Assembly (NCBI GenBank): GCA_031281115.1
Contig: JAITFV010000013.1
Location: forward strand, 1 to 6,722
Source of the DNA: Oscillospiraceae bacterium
Lineage (GTDB): Bacteria; Bacillota; Clostridia; Oscillospirales; Ruminococcaceae
Direction: 5' to 3'
Length of the DNA stretch: 6,722 nucleotides
The notes beneath the pieces were generated by a model that worked only from the letters and a program-made list of their open reading frames with translations, had not been told where the DNA came from and made no database searches. Both the position numbers and the translations under genes were made by a program. Positions 1 to 6,722 of the stretch are shown in pieces. Every line of letters starts with the position of its first letter. Position 1 is the first letter of the stretch.

Positions 1-3000
1 CTGAAGCAGGCGTACCGATTATACAAGGCACGGAAAATCCGCTCGCTTCTCTTACAGAAGCGAAAGAATACGCTGAAAGATTCGGCTATCCCGTTATACT
101 TAAAGCTGCGGCGGGCGGCGGCGGGCGCGGCATGCGCTTGATTACGAAACCGGAAGAAATGGATACCGCTTTTGAGCTCGTTCAGGGTGAGGCGAAAAAA
201 GCGTTCGGCAGCGCCGATGTTTTCCTTGAAAAATACCTTGAAGAACCCAAGCACATCGAAGTGCAAATCCTTGCAGACAGCCACGGAAATACCCTGCACT
301 TATACGAGCGCGACTGCTCGGTACAGAGAAGATACCAAAAAGTTATTGAAATTGCACCTGCTTTCACTATGAGCGATGAAATCCGCAATGCAATTAACGC
401 TGATGCCGTGAAAATCGCAAAAGCCGTCGGTTACGTTAATGCCGGTACGGTTGAATTCCTTGTCGATAAGCACGGCAAGCACTTCTTCATCGAAATGAAT
501 CCGCGTGTGCAGGTTGAGCACACTGTCACCGAGATGGTCACCGGCGTTGATATTATCCAGTCGCAAATCGCGATTGCAAGCGGCGCAAAAGTATCTGACC
601 CCGAAATCGGTATAGCTTCGCAGGCAGATGTACGTGTGTATGGTGTTGCGATTCAAAGCCGCGTAACAACCGAGGACCCCGCGAATAATTTTGCTCCCGA
701 TACCGGTAAAATCACCGCCTATCGCTCGGGCGGCGGCTTTGGTGTTCGTCTTGACGCGGGTAACGCATTCACGGGCGCAGTAATCACGCCGTTTTATGAC
801 AGCCTGCTTGTTAAAGTTACGACAGTTGACAGGACTTTTGAGGGTGCGACACGTAAAATGCTCCGCGCTCTGCGTGAAATTAAAATCCGCGGCGTAAAAA
901 CCAACATCCCATTTCTTAACAATGTGCTGACGCATCCGACTTTCACTTCAGGGAAATGCTATACAAAATTCATTGACGAAACTCCCGAGCTGTTTGAGCT
1001 TAAAGCTTCCAATGACCGCGCCGCAAAAGTCATGACTTATATCAGCAATCAAACGCTTGCAAACCGGAACAGCGAGAATAAACCCGCTTTCGACAGCCCG
1101 CGCGTGCCGGAGTTCACAGGTAGCGCTCCCGAGGGAATCAAGCAAATACTTGACCGTGACGGTCCCGAAAAACTGTCAAAATGGATTTTAGACCAAAAGA
1201 AGCTGCTGATTACCGACACAACAATGCGTGACGCACAGCAGTCGCTTCTCGCTACCCGCATGAGAACACGCGACATGACAACAATCGCAAACGCAACCTC
1301 GCATATTATGAGCAGCGCGCTTTCACTCGAAATGTGGGGTGGTGCGACTTTCGATACGACTTACAGATTTTTGCACGAATCCCCATGGGTGCGCCTTGAC
1401 GAACTTCGCCGCAGAATCCCGAACATTCCGTTTCAGATGTTGTTTAGAGGCGCGAACGCCGTTGGCTACAGCAGTTACCCCGATAATTTAATTAAAGCGT
1501 TTATACAGGAAGCGACAAGCAGCGGTATTGATATTTTCCGTATTTTTGACTCATTGAACTGGTTGCCGAACATGGAATATGCAATTCAAGAAGTGCTTAA
1601 AACAGGAAAAGTTGCAAATGTAACAATGTGCTACACCGGCAACATTCTCGAAACTGACCGCGATAAATATGACCTCAAATATTATGTAGATTTCGCGAAA
1701 GAAATTGAGAAGCGCGGCGCGCATATCCTGACTATAAAAGACATGTCGGGATTGCTCCGCCCTTATGCAGCGAAAAAACTAATCCGTGCGCTTAAAGATA
1801 CCGTCAACATTCCAATTCATCTGCATACTCACGACACAAGCGGCAACGGTATAGCAACACTGATGATGGCGAGCGAAGAAGGCGTGGATATCGTTGACAC
1901 CGCGATTTCTTCCATGAGCAGCCTTACCAGCCAGCCATCGATGAACTCGCTCTGTGCCGCTCTCGAAAACACCGAACGTGACCCCGGCTTCTGTCAATCG
2001 GAGTTGCAAAAGCTTACCGATTACTGGTCGGATGTGCGTCCGTATTACAGTCAGTTTGAAGGGGATATTAAAACGCCGGAAACCGAGATTTATCAGCTTG
2101 AAATCCCGGGCGGGCAGTATACGAACTTTAAATCGCAGGTTAAGGATTTAGGGCTTGCAGACAGATTTGATGAAGTAAAGAAAAAATACGTTGAAGTCAA
2201 TTATATTTTAGGTGATATAGTAAAAGTCACGCCGTCCTCAAAGATGGTCGGCGACATGGCAATCTTCATGGTGCAGAACGAACTCACCGCCGAAAATTTG
2301 ACAGAGCGCGGCGCGGCGCTCTCGTTCCCGGACTCTGTCGTGAGCTATTTCAAAGGTTTAATGGGTCAGCCGTCGTTCGGGTTCCCGGAAGAATTGCAAA
2401 AAGTAGTGCTAAAAGGTGCAACCCCGATTACAGGCAAACCGGGCGAAAGCCTTGAGCCTGTTGACCTCGAAAAAGTTAAAGCAGACCTCGCGAAAATCAT
2501 CGGCAACCCAAGCGACCGCGATGCAATCAGCTGGTGCTTGTATCCGAAAGTTTATGAGGCGTATATTAAAAATATCAAAGAATTCAGTGACATCAGCCGT
2601 ATGAGCAGCCACGTATTTTTCATGGGAATGGCGAGCGGTGAATCAACTGAAGTCGCAATCGAGGACGGAAAGACAGTAATCGTAAAATTCGTCGGTGAGG
2701 GCGCAGAAAACGAAGACGGAACGCGGGTTATGCAGTTTGAAGTCAACGGAATCCGCCGCGATATAACTGTAATGGATAAGACGATTAAGGCTTCAGCAGA
2801 CCAGGTTAAATACGCCGATTTTGAGAACCGCAAGCACGTGGGTTCAAGCATACCGGGCGCTATTTCCAAGGTTTATGTTAAGAAGGGTGATGATGTTGAA
2901 GTGAACCAACCGCTGTTTATAATCGAAGCCATGAAGATGGAAACCAGCGTTGTGGCAATGACTTCCGGCACTGTAGATGATGTTTTTGTGAAAGAAGGAC

Positions 3001-3041
3001 AGTTCGTAAAAGCAGGTGAGTTGCTCGCAGAGTTGAAATAA
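1..3041 (+). CDS. pyc: Pyruvate carboxylase, 5'-truncated by the window edge
   Basis: This biotin enzyme makes oxaloacetate from pyruvate, bicarbonate and ATP in the cytoplasm, an anaplerotic step. The open frame runs from base 3 without a stop, giving 1012 visible residues. The first ATG (132) is the Met inside the ATP-grasp loop GGGGRGMR, so it is not the start; roughly 125 N-terminal residues lie outside the window, which fits a family length near 1140. The biotin carboxylase part (to about nt 1000) has EMNPRVQVEH. The carboxyltransferase part (from about nt 1200) has DTTMRDAQQS, the lysine expected to be carboxylated in IKDMSGLL (codon 1737) and the metal-binding HLH (codons 1818 and 1824). 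The conserved Thr of PGGQYTN is at codon 2121. The biotinyl domain has EAMKMET, with the biotin Lys at codon 2934, 34 residues before the end. Small departures from motifs as I recall them are DAQQS for DAHQS, QSR for QCR and SMSSLTSQP for SMSGLTSQP. The single-chain order BC-CT-BCCP separates it from two-subunit carboxylases and from oxaloacetate decarboxylase alpha, which lacks a BC domain. Confidence 0.97.
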   Translation, partial: EAGVPIIQGTENPLASLTEAKEYAERFGYPVILKAAAGGGGRGMRLITKPEEMDTAFELVQGEAKKAFGSADVFLEKYLEEPKHIEVQILADSHGNTLHLYERDCSVQRRYQKVIEIAPAFTMSDEIRNAINADAVKIAKAVGYVNAGTVEFLVDKHGKHFFIEMNPRVQVEHTVTEMVTGVDIIQSQIAIASGAKVSDPEIGIASQADVRVYGVAIQSRVTTEDPANNFAPDTGKITAYRSGGGFGVRLDAGNAFTGAVITPFYDSLLVKVTTVDRTFEGATRKMLRALREIKIRGVKTNIPFLNNVLTHPTFTSGKCYTKFIDETPELFELKASNDRAAKVMTYISNQTLANRNSENKPAFDSPRVPEFTGSAPEGIKQILDRDGPEKLSKWILDQKKLLITDTTMRDAQQSLLATRMRTRDMTTIANATSHIMSSALSLEMWGGATFDTTYRFLHESPWVRLDELRRRIPNIPFQMLFRGANAVGYSSYPDNLIKAFIQEATSSGIDIFRIFDSLNWLPNMEYAIQEVLKTGKVANVTMCYTGNILETDRDKYDLKYYVDFAKEIEKRGAHILTIKDMSGLLRPYAAKKLIRALKDTVNIPIHLHTHDTSGNGIATLMMASEEGVDIVDTAISSMSSLTSQPSMNSLCAALENTERDPGFCQSELQKLTDYWSDVRPYYSQFEGDIKTPETEIYQLEIPGGQYTNFKSQVKDLGLADRFDEVKKKYVEVNYILGDIVKVTPSSKMVGDMAIFMVQNELTAENLTERGAALSFPDSVVSYFKGLMGQPSFGFPEELQKVVLKGATPITGKPGESLEPVDLEKVKADLAKIIGNPSDRDAISWCLYPKVYEAYIKNIKEFSDISRMSSHVFFMGMASGESTEVAIEDGKTVIVKFVGEGAENEDGTRVMQFEVNGIRRDITVMDKTIKASADQVKYADFENRKHVGSSIPGAISKVYVKKGDDVEVNQPLFIIEAMKMETSVVAMTSGTVDDVFVKEGQFVKAGELLAELK

Positions 3042-3067
3042 AAAAGCACAGGTTCTAAATCTGCCCT

Positions 3068-4963
3068 CTATGTTTCTGATAATTCCAACCATTCATCTGA
3101 CAATTCCGACAATCGCTTCTTCTCCTGCTCAAACAGCGCGGCTTTCTCGCTGAGAAGCTGATAATCCGCGCAAACTTCCGGGTCCTCCAATGCCGACTGC
3201 AAGTCGGATATTAAAATCTCAGCGCGGTGTATTTCAGATTCAAGTTCTGAAATACGCACGCGCTTTTTTGTTTCAAGTGCGCGCTGTTCTTTGGTTCTGT
3301 ATGTTCCGGGATTTGACGGGCGGGCAGAGACCTCCGCACCTACGGATAATTCAATGTTTTGGCGTTCACGGCGTGACGTTACGTAAGATTCAAAGCCATC
3401 ATGCATTTTAATGCAGTGGTCTGCAATTTCAAGCACGCGGGAGCCGAGTTTGTGCAGTAAGTAACGGTCATGCGAAACGAAAATTATAGTGCCACCGAAC
3501 TCGGACAGCGCGGCTTCAAGCACCTCGCGGGTGTCAATATCAAGGTGGTTCGTCGGTTCATCAAGAATAAGCACGTTGCCGCGTTCCGGCATCATAATAG
3601 CGAAACGCAGCTTCGCCCGCTCACCGCCTGAAATAACGCCGACTTTTTTATAAACATTTTCGCCGGTAATCCTCACGAGTCCAAGCAGATTACGCACCTC
3701 AAGCTCGGTCATTCGCGGGTAGAGCCTATGAACAGCATTCATGCAAGTGTCATTCATTTTAAAATAATCGTTCGCTTGTTCAAAATAAGCGATTTTGACG
3801 TAATCACCCCATCTTATAAACCCGCGCGAATATGGCAGCATATTTTGAATTACTTTAAGCAACGTGGATTTTCCGCTGCCGTTTGCGCCGACAACGGCTA
3901 ATTTTTCGCCTCTGCGTAAATTAAACGACAGCGATTCAACGAGCGTATTGTTTTCACCTGCGGCAAGTTTTAAATCCTCGACAATGAGCAGTTCTTTCAC
4001 CGGCGCACGGTCATAAGCAAACTTAATTTTCGCGCTTTTTTCGTACATCATCGGTTTCTCAATGATTTCCATTGCTTCAAGTTGCTTTCTGCGGCTTTTC
4101 GCCATGTTGGAAGTCGAGGCGCGCACTAAATTGCGGTCAATATAGTCTTTGAGCTTCGCGATTTCTTCCAGCTGTGCTTCGTATTCTTTGAGCTGCCGCG
4201 TGACTAAATCTGCTTTCTGCGCCGTGAAAGCCGTGTAATTTCCCTTGAAACGCCGCAGGGTTCCGCGCTCAATTTCGCAGGTTGATGTAATAAGCCTGTC
4301 AAGAAAATACCGGTCGTGCGAAACGATTAACAGCGCGCCTTTGTAATCCCGCAGATAGTCCTCAAGCCACAGAATCGTATCGAAGTCAAGATGGTTCGTC
4401 GGCTCGTCTAATATAAGCAGACCCGGATTTTCGAGCAATAGCTTTGCAAGCGCGAGACGAGTTTTTTCTCCGCCGCTGAGCGTATTTATCGCACGTTCAC
4501 GTGTCTCGGGCAGGAAGCCCATGCCGTTTAAAACTTTATTAATTTTCACATCGATTAAATACCCGTCGTTTGCCTCGAAAAACGCAGTTTTCAGCGAGTA
4601 TTCTTCTGCAAATTTTTCAGGAATATTATCGTTTCGCAACTCTTCGAGCCGCTGTGCAATTTCAAGCAATTTCCCAAAAACGCTCCTCATTTCAGCGTTT
4701 ATAGTATTTGCACCTTCAAGCCCGGAGTTCTGCGCAAGAAAGCCGATTACAACACCTTTGTTCTTAGAAATGCGGGCGTTATGCGGCTCGGGCTGTTTGT
4801 CAGGGATTTCCAGTCCTGCAATTATTCGCAGAAGCGTAGACTTCCCGCAGCCATTGATACCGACAAGCCCGATGCGGTCGCTGTCCTCAATGGTTAGCGC
4901 GGCATTTTTAAGCACCTGATTGCCGTTATAAAATTTGCTTATATTTTCAAGTGAAATAATCAT
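3068..4963 (-). CDS. ABC-F family ATPase, YdiF-like (ribosome-associated)
   Basis: This is a soluble tandem ABC ATPase of 631 residues without membrane segments. ABC-F proteins bind the ribosomal E site and help stalled or antibiotic-bound ribosomes; they are not transporters. ABC1 has Walker A GINGCGKST (35-43), LSGGE (162-166), Walker B with LILDE ending at Glu187, and His216. The interdomain linker (about 245-305) carries the basic SRRKQLE. ABC2 has Walker A GANGSGKST (359-367), a slightly divergent ISGGE (444-448), catalytic Glu469 and His498. After a Gly/Pro-containing linker (540-553) comes a charged helical, coiled-coil-like tail (559-631). Both DEPTNHLD motifs are intact. Length, linker and tail (EDPEV near the end) match what I recall of Bacillus subtilis YdiF. 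Nothing marks it as an antibiotic resistance factor, so a general translation role is more likely. ATG 4963 is chosen because the protein then begins MIISLENIS, as in relatives. An in-frame TTG at 4981 would add six residues, but it lies 18 nt from the ribosome site. It is probably cotranscribed with ecfA1-ecfA2. Confidence 0.93.
   Translation of the reverse strand: MIISLENISKFYNGNQVLKNAALTIEDSDRIGLVGINGCGKSTLLRIIAGLEIPDKQPEPHNARISKNKGVVIGFLAQNSGLEGANTINAEMRSVFGKLLEIAQRLEELRNDNIPEKFAEEYSLKTAFFEANDGYLIDVKINKVLNGMGFLPETRERAINTLSGGEKTRLALAKLLLENPGLLILDEPTNHLDFDTILWLEDYLRDYKGALLIVSHDRYFLDRLITSTCEIERGTLRRFKGNYTAFTAQKADLVTRQLKEYEAQLEEIAKLKDYIDRNLVRASTSNMAKSRRKQLEAMEIIEKPMMYEKSAKIKFAYDRAPVKELLIVEDLKLAAGENNTLVESLSFNLRRGEKLAVVGANGSGKSTLLKVIQNMLPYSRGFIRWGDYVKIAYFEQANDYFKMNDTCMNAVHRLYPRMTELEVRNLLGLVRITGENVYKKVGVISGGERAKLRFAIMMPERGNVLILDEPTNHLDIDTREVLEAALSEFGGTIIFVSHDRYLLHKLGSRVLEIADHCIKMHDGFESYVTSRRERQNIELSVGAEVSARPSNPGTYRTKEQRALETKKRVRISELESEIHRAEILISDLQSALEDPEVCADYQLLSEKAALFEQEKKRLSELSDEWLELSET
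3315..3347 (-). repeat. Candidate short GC-rich palindromic element inside the ABC-F linker
   Basis: On the minus strand the stretch beginning ATCCGTAGGTGCGGAG and ending CTGCCCGCCCGTC forms an imperfect inverted repeat: about nine paired positions with two mismatches and one wobble around a short loop. It encodes SVGAEVSARPS, in frame, between the second ATPase domain and the C-terminal helical tail. The CCGTAGG...CCCGCCCGTC outline recalls short dispersed repeats that I remember from clostridial genomes, but only one copy is in this window, so repeat status is inferred. Confidence 0.3.
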
Positions 4964-4992
4964 AGTGTTATTCTGACACAAATTATTTTCAT
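4960..4992 (-). CDS. Possible 10-residue leader peptide MKIICVRITL upstream of the ABC-F gene
   Basis: A short frame starts at ATG 4992, seven bases after an ideal AGGAG, and reads ten codons to a TGA. That TGA overlaps the ABC-F start codon as ATGA (4963-4960). The sequence therefore shows a well-initiated mini-gene in a different frame, arranged for termination-reinitiation at the ABC-F start. A weak hairpin, GTGT (4979-4976) with ACAC (4968-4965) and a 7-base loop, lies between them. Several antibiotic-related ABC-F genes are known to be controlled by leader peptides on which ribosomes stall; a similar role here is inference. Alternatives are plain translational coupling with no role for the peptide, or a small insertion or frameshift that split an original MKIIS-type start. 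Confidence 0.5.
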   Translation of the reverse strand: MKIICVRITL

Positions 4993-4999
4993 TTTACAT

Positions 5000-5007
5000 C
5001 TCCTTTT
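5000..5007 (-). promoter_or_regulatory. Shine-Dalgarno AAAAGGAG before the leader ORF and ABC-F gene
   Basis: On the minus strand AAAAGGAG is seven bases from ATG 4992, but 18 from TTG 4981 and 36 from ATG 4963. It is the only strong ribosome site in the 51-base gap after the ecfA2 stop, so the spacing favours initiation at the 10-codon frame rather than directly at the ABC-F gene. Confidence 0.75.
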
Positions 5008-5014
5008 CCACCAA

Positions 5015-5893
5015 TTAAGTCGTGCGTTTCAGCGCCTCCAAGATTCGCTCCTTCGCTCTTTCGACCGTGTAAATATCATCGCCTATATCAATTCCTCGCG
5101 CTTTTAAAAGCCGCGCCAAGCGCGTAATCTGCGGCACGTCAAGTCCGATTTCTGTAATTTCATCAGCTCGCGAGAAAACCTTGTCAGTTTTCTCGTAAAG
5201 AAACACGCCGCCTTTGTTCATAACTATAACTTTATCCGCATAACGAACAATATCTTCCATCGAATGTGACACTAAAAGTATTGTAGTTCCTGAGTTTTCG
5301 TGATACTCTTTAATTTTGCTCAGAACCTTGTCGCGACCGTAGGGGTCAAGCCCTGCTGCCGGCTCATCAAGCACTAAAATACGCGGTTCCATAGCGATTA
5401 CTCCTGCAAGCGCAACGCGGCGTTTCTGTCCACCCGAGAGGTCGAACGGCGAGCGTTCGAGCCAGCTGTCATGCACTCCCATAGCCTCTGCCGCGCGCTT
5501 TACGCGCGCGTTGATTTCATCTTCCGGTAAGCCGATATTCCGAGGCCCGAACGCAATGTCTTTAGCGACAGTTTCCTCGAAAAGCTGATGCTCCGAATAT
5601 TGAAAAACCAACCCAACTTCAAAGCGGATACTGCGAATATCAACATCTTTTGACCAGATATTGCGCTCATTAATAATAACCTCGCCGTCCGTAGGTTTGA
5701 GCAGTCCATTGAGGTGTTGAATAAGCGTGGATTTTCCGCTGCCGGTATGTCCGATTATACCGATAAAATCGCCTTTTTCAACAGATAAACTGACGTTGTC
5801 AACCGCCTTAATTTCAAAAGGAGTTCCGATGCCGTAGCGGTATGTTAATTTTTTGGTTTCTATTGCAGTAATTTCGACAGCTCCTTTGCACAT
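5015..5893 (-). CDS. ecfA2: Energy-coupling factor transporter ATPase EcfA2
   Basis: This is one of the two cytoplasmic ATPases of a group II ECF importer, which pairs with EcfA1 on EcfT and drives uptake of vitamins or metals through exchangeable S-components. It has 292 residues from ATG 5893. Seen in order are an A-loop region [11 protein letters not shown] (17-27), Walker [10 protein letters not shown] (48-56), the Q-loop [14 protein letters not shown] around Gln98, the signature LSGGQKRR (152-159), Walker B ILVLDEP with Glu177, and switch His210. The C-terminal GLDVPQ segment is typical of EcfA proteins. The [21 protein letters not shown] and [12 protein letters not shown] wording points to EcfA2 rather than EcfA1. 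It overlaps the ecfA1 end by 34 bases. The start is uncertain: ATG 5893 has a weak ribosome site, while ATT 5872 follows an ideal AAAGGAG and would give 285 residues beginning close to where family members begin. ecfT does not follow; the ABC-F unit does. Confidence 0.95.
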   Translation of the reverse strand: MCKGAVEITAIETKKLTYRYGIGTPFEIKAVDNVSLSVEKGDFIGIIGHTGSGKSTLIQHLNGLLKPTDGEVIINERNIWSKDVDIRSIRFEVGLVFQYSEHQLFEETVAKDIAFGPRNIGLPEDEINARVKRAAEAMGVHDSWLERSPFDLSGGQKRRVALAGVIAMEPRILVLDEPAAGLDPYGRDKVLSKIKEYHENSGTTILLVSHSMEDIVRYADKVIVMNKGGVFLYEKTDKVFSRADEITEIGLDVPQITRLARLLKARGIDIGDDIYTVERAKERILEALKRTT

Positions 5894-6711
5894 TCATCTT
5901 CATTAAGTATATCTGCAGGCAGTTCTATGCCCGATTTTCGCAGCTCATAAGCGAGTTCCGTCACCTGCGGTACATCAAGCCCGACTGCTTTTAATTTTTC
6001 AACCTCGCGGAAAATCTCGCGCGGTGTGCCGTCCATTATAACCTCACCCTTGTCCATCACAACCACGCGCCGCGCCTGCGCCGCCTCCTCCATGTAGTGC
6101 GTAATTAAAATCACTGTTATACCCATTTCGTTCAGCATTTTTATGGTTCGCATAACTTCCTTACGCCCCTTCGGGTCAAGCATTGCGGTCGGCTCGTCAA
6201 GAGCTATGCATTGCGGCCGCATAGCGATTACGCCTGCGATTGCGACGCGCTGTTTCTGCCCGCCGGAGAGTCGGTGCGGCGCGTGTTTGCGGTATTTGTA
6301 AATGTCTACGAGTTTCATTGCTTCATCGATTCTTGTGCGGATTTCGGAAGGTTCCACTCCTAAGTTTTCGAGCGCAAAAGCCACGTCTTCTTCCACGATT
6401 GCGGCGACAATTTGGTTGTCGGGATTTTGGAAAACCATGCCGACAGTTTGACGGATTTCATAAATTTTGCTGTCGTCGGAAACGTCGATATTGTTCACAA
6501 AAACCTTGCCGCGGGTTGGCAGTAAAATCCCGTTAAAGTGCTTGGCTAATGTAGATTTCCCGCTGCCGTTGTGTCCGAGAATTGCCAAAAATTCACCCTT
6601 TTGCACGGTTAAATTAATCCCGCGCAAGGCGGCGGTTTTATCGGTGACTTGTCCCTTGTCGTCGTATATTTCGTAGTCGAAATCAAGGTTTTCGGTTCTT
6701 ATTATTTTCAT
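5860..6711 (-). CDS. ecfA1: Energy-coupling factor transporter ATPase EcfA1
   Basis: This is the first ATPase subunit of the ECF vitamin/metal importer and works as a heterodimer with the EcfA2 encoded next to it. It has 283 residues, a normal length. Visible are Walker [10 protein letters not shown] (46-54), the Q-loop [11 protein letters not shown] with Gln95, the signature LSGGQKQR (148-155), Walker B CIALDEP with Glu173, the D-loop AMLDP (176-180) and switch His205 in LITHYMEEA. The C-terminal GLDVPQ element shared with EcfA2 is present near 242-247. The QNPDNQIVA loop and [16 protein letters not shown] are the usual EcfA1 forms. The N-terminus carries a short acidic insertion (14-25) before the first strand pair. 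ATG 6711 follows AAAGGA at a 5-base gap. It is the first gene of the visible minus-strand unit; any upstream gene or promoter lies outside the window. Confidence 0.95.
   Translation of the reverse strand: MKIIRTENLDFDYEIYDDKGQVTDKTAALRGINLTVQKGEFLAILGHNGSGKSTLAKHFNGILLPTRGKVFVNNIDVSDDSKIYEIRQTVGMVFQNPDNQIVAAIVEEDVAFALENLGVEPSEIRTRIDEAMKLVDIYKYRKHAPHRLSGGQKQRVAIAGVIAMRPQCIALDEPTAMLDPKGRKEVMRTIKMLNEMGITVILITHYMEEAAQARRVVVMDKGEVIMDGTPREIFREVEKLKAVGLDVPQVTELAYELRKSGIELPADILNEDECAKELSKLLQ
5881..5887 (-). promoter_or_regulatory. Shine-Dalgarno AAAGGAG inside the ecfA1-ecfA2 overlap
   Basis: AAAGGAG on the minus strand lies within the last codons of ecfA1, eight bases before an in-frame ATT (5872-5870) of ecfA2. 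No ATG, GTG or TTG of the ecfA2 frame lies at a suitable distance downstream. The site lies just downstream of ATG 5893 and so cannot serve it, which makes it the evidence that ecfA2 may start at a non-standard codon. Confidence 0.6.
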
Positions 6712-6716
6712 TTTTT

Positions 6717-6722
6717 TCCTTT
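6717..6722 (-). promoter_or_regulatory. Ribosome binding site of ecfA1
   Basis: AAAGGA followed by five A bases precedes ATG 6711 on the minus strand. It supports that start codon; the window ends here, so a longer match cannot be judged. Confidence 0.65.

Noticed and set aside
105..130. GGC-rich simple repeat
   Set aside because: It is explained by the codons of the Ala/Gly-rich ATP-grasp loop AAAGGGGRG.
132..134. ATG 132 as the start of the carboxylase
   Set aside because: The frame is open back to the window edge and encodes the conserved ATP-grasp strand and Lys before the glycine loop, so this Met is internal.
300..935. A 211-codon open frame on the minus strand opposite pyruvate carboxylase
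   Set aside because: It is fully antisense to a well-supported conserved domain, has no ribosome site or recognisable motif, and is Cys/Arg rich as expected of a shadow frame.
4521..4919. A 132-codon plus-strand frame opposite the ABC-F gene
   Set aside because: It mirrors the Walker A and linker coding of the ABC-F protein; Ser/Phe-rich composition and lack of a start context mark it as a shadow.
3068..4963. ABC-F gene as an antibiotic resistance gene
   Set aside because: Linker and tail resemble housekeeping YdiF-type proteins, with no mobile element nearby; resistance cannot be supported from the sequence alone.
5011..5040. Possible promoter TTGGAG-17 nt-TTAATT before the ABC-F unit on the minus strand
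   Set aside because: Each box matches the consensus in only about three of six positions and lies in the end of ecfA2; too weak to annotate.

Overview
The window looks like a chromosomal segment of a Gram-positive, clostridia-like bacterium, perhaps in the Oscillospirales. That placement is an inference from the single-chain pyruvate carboxylase, the tandem EcfA1/EcfA2 ATPases, a YdiF-like ABC-F protein, moderate GC content and strong AGGAG-type ribosome binding sites. No rRNA, tRNA, CRISPR array, transposase or phage gene is visible, and almost every base is coding.

Left part, plus strand (1-3041): the 3' seven-eighths or so of a pyruvate carboxylase gene. It is cut by the window edge inside the biotin carboxylase domain. 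All downstream domains are present: the end of biotin carboxylase, carboxyltransferase, the conserved PYC/OADA region and the C-terminal biotinyl domain with its EAMKMET lysine.

Right part, minus strand, read from 6711 down to 3068: ecfA1, ecfA2, then an ABC-F ATPase. The genes overlap or nearly touch, so they are probably one transcription unit. EcfA1 and EcfA2 are the two ATPases of an energy-coupling factor (ECF) vitamin/metal importer. The membrane partner EcfT, which usually follows ecfA2 in Firmicutes, is absent here. An ABC-F protein stands in that position and probably acts on ribosomes rather than in transport. The minus-strand unit converges on pyruvate carboxylase with only 26 bp between stop codons.

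The most interesting structure is at two translation starts. (1) The only strong Shine-Dalgarno before the ABC-F gene serves a 10-codon reading frame, MKIICVRITL, whose TGA overlaps the ABC-F ATG as ATGA. This resembles a leader peptide with translational coupling. (2) In ecfA2 the family-like N-terminus begins at an ATT codon placed 8 nt after a perfect AAAGGAG, while the only upstream ATG has a poor ribosome site. A GC-rich imperfect palindrome in the ABC-F linker, resembling the short dispersed repeats of clostridial genomes, also deserves a look. I see no complete novel multi-gene system; the rest is housekeeping.
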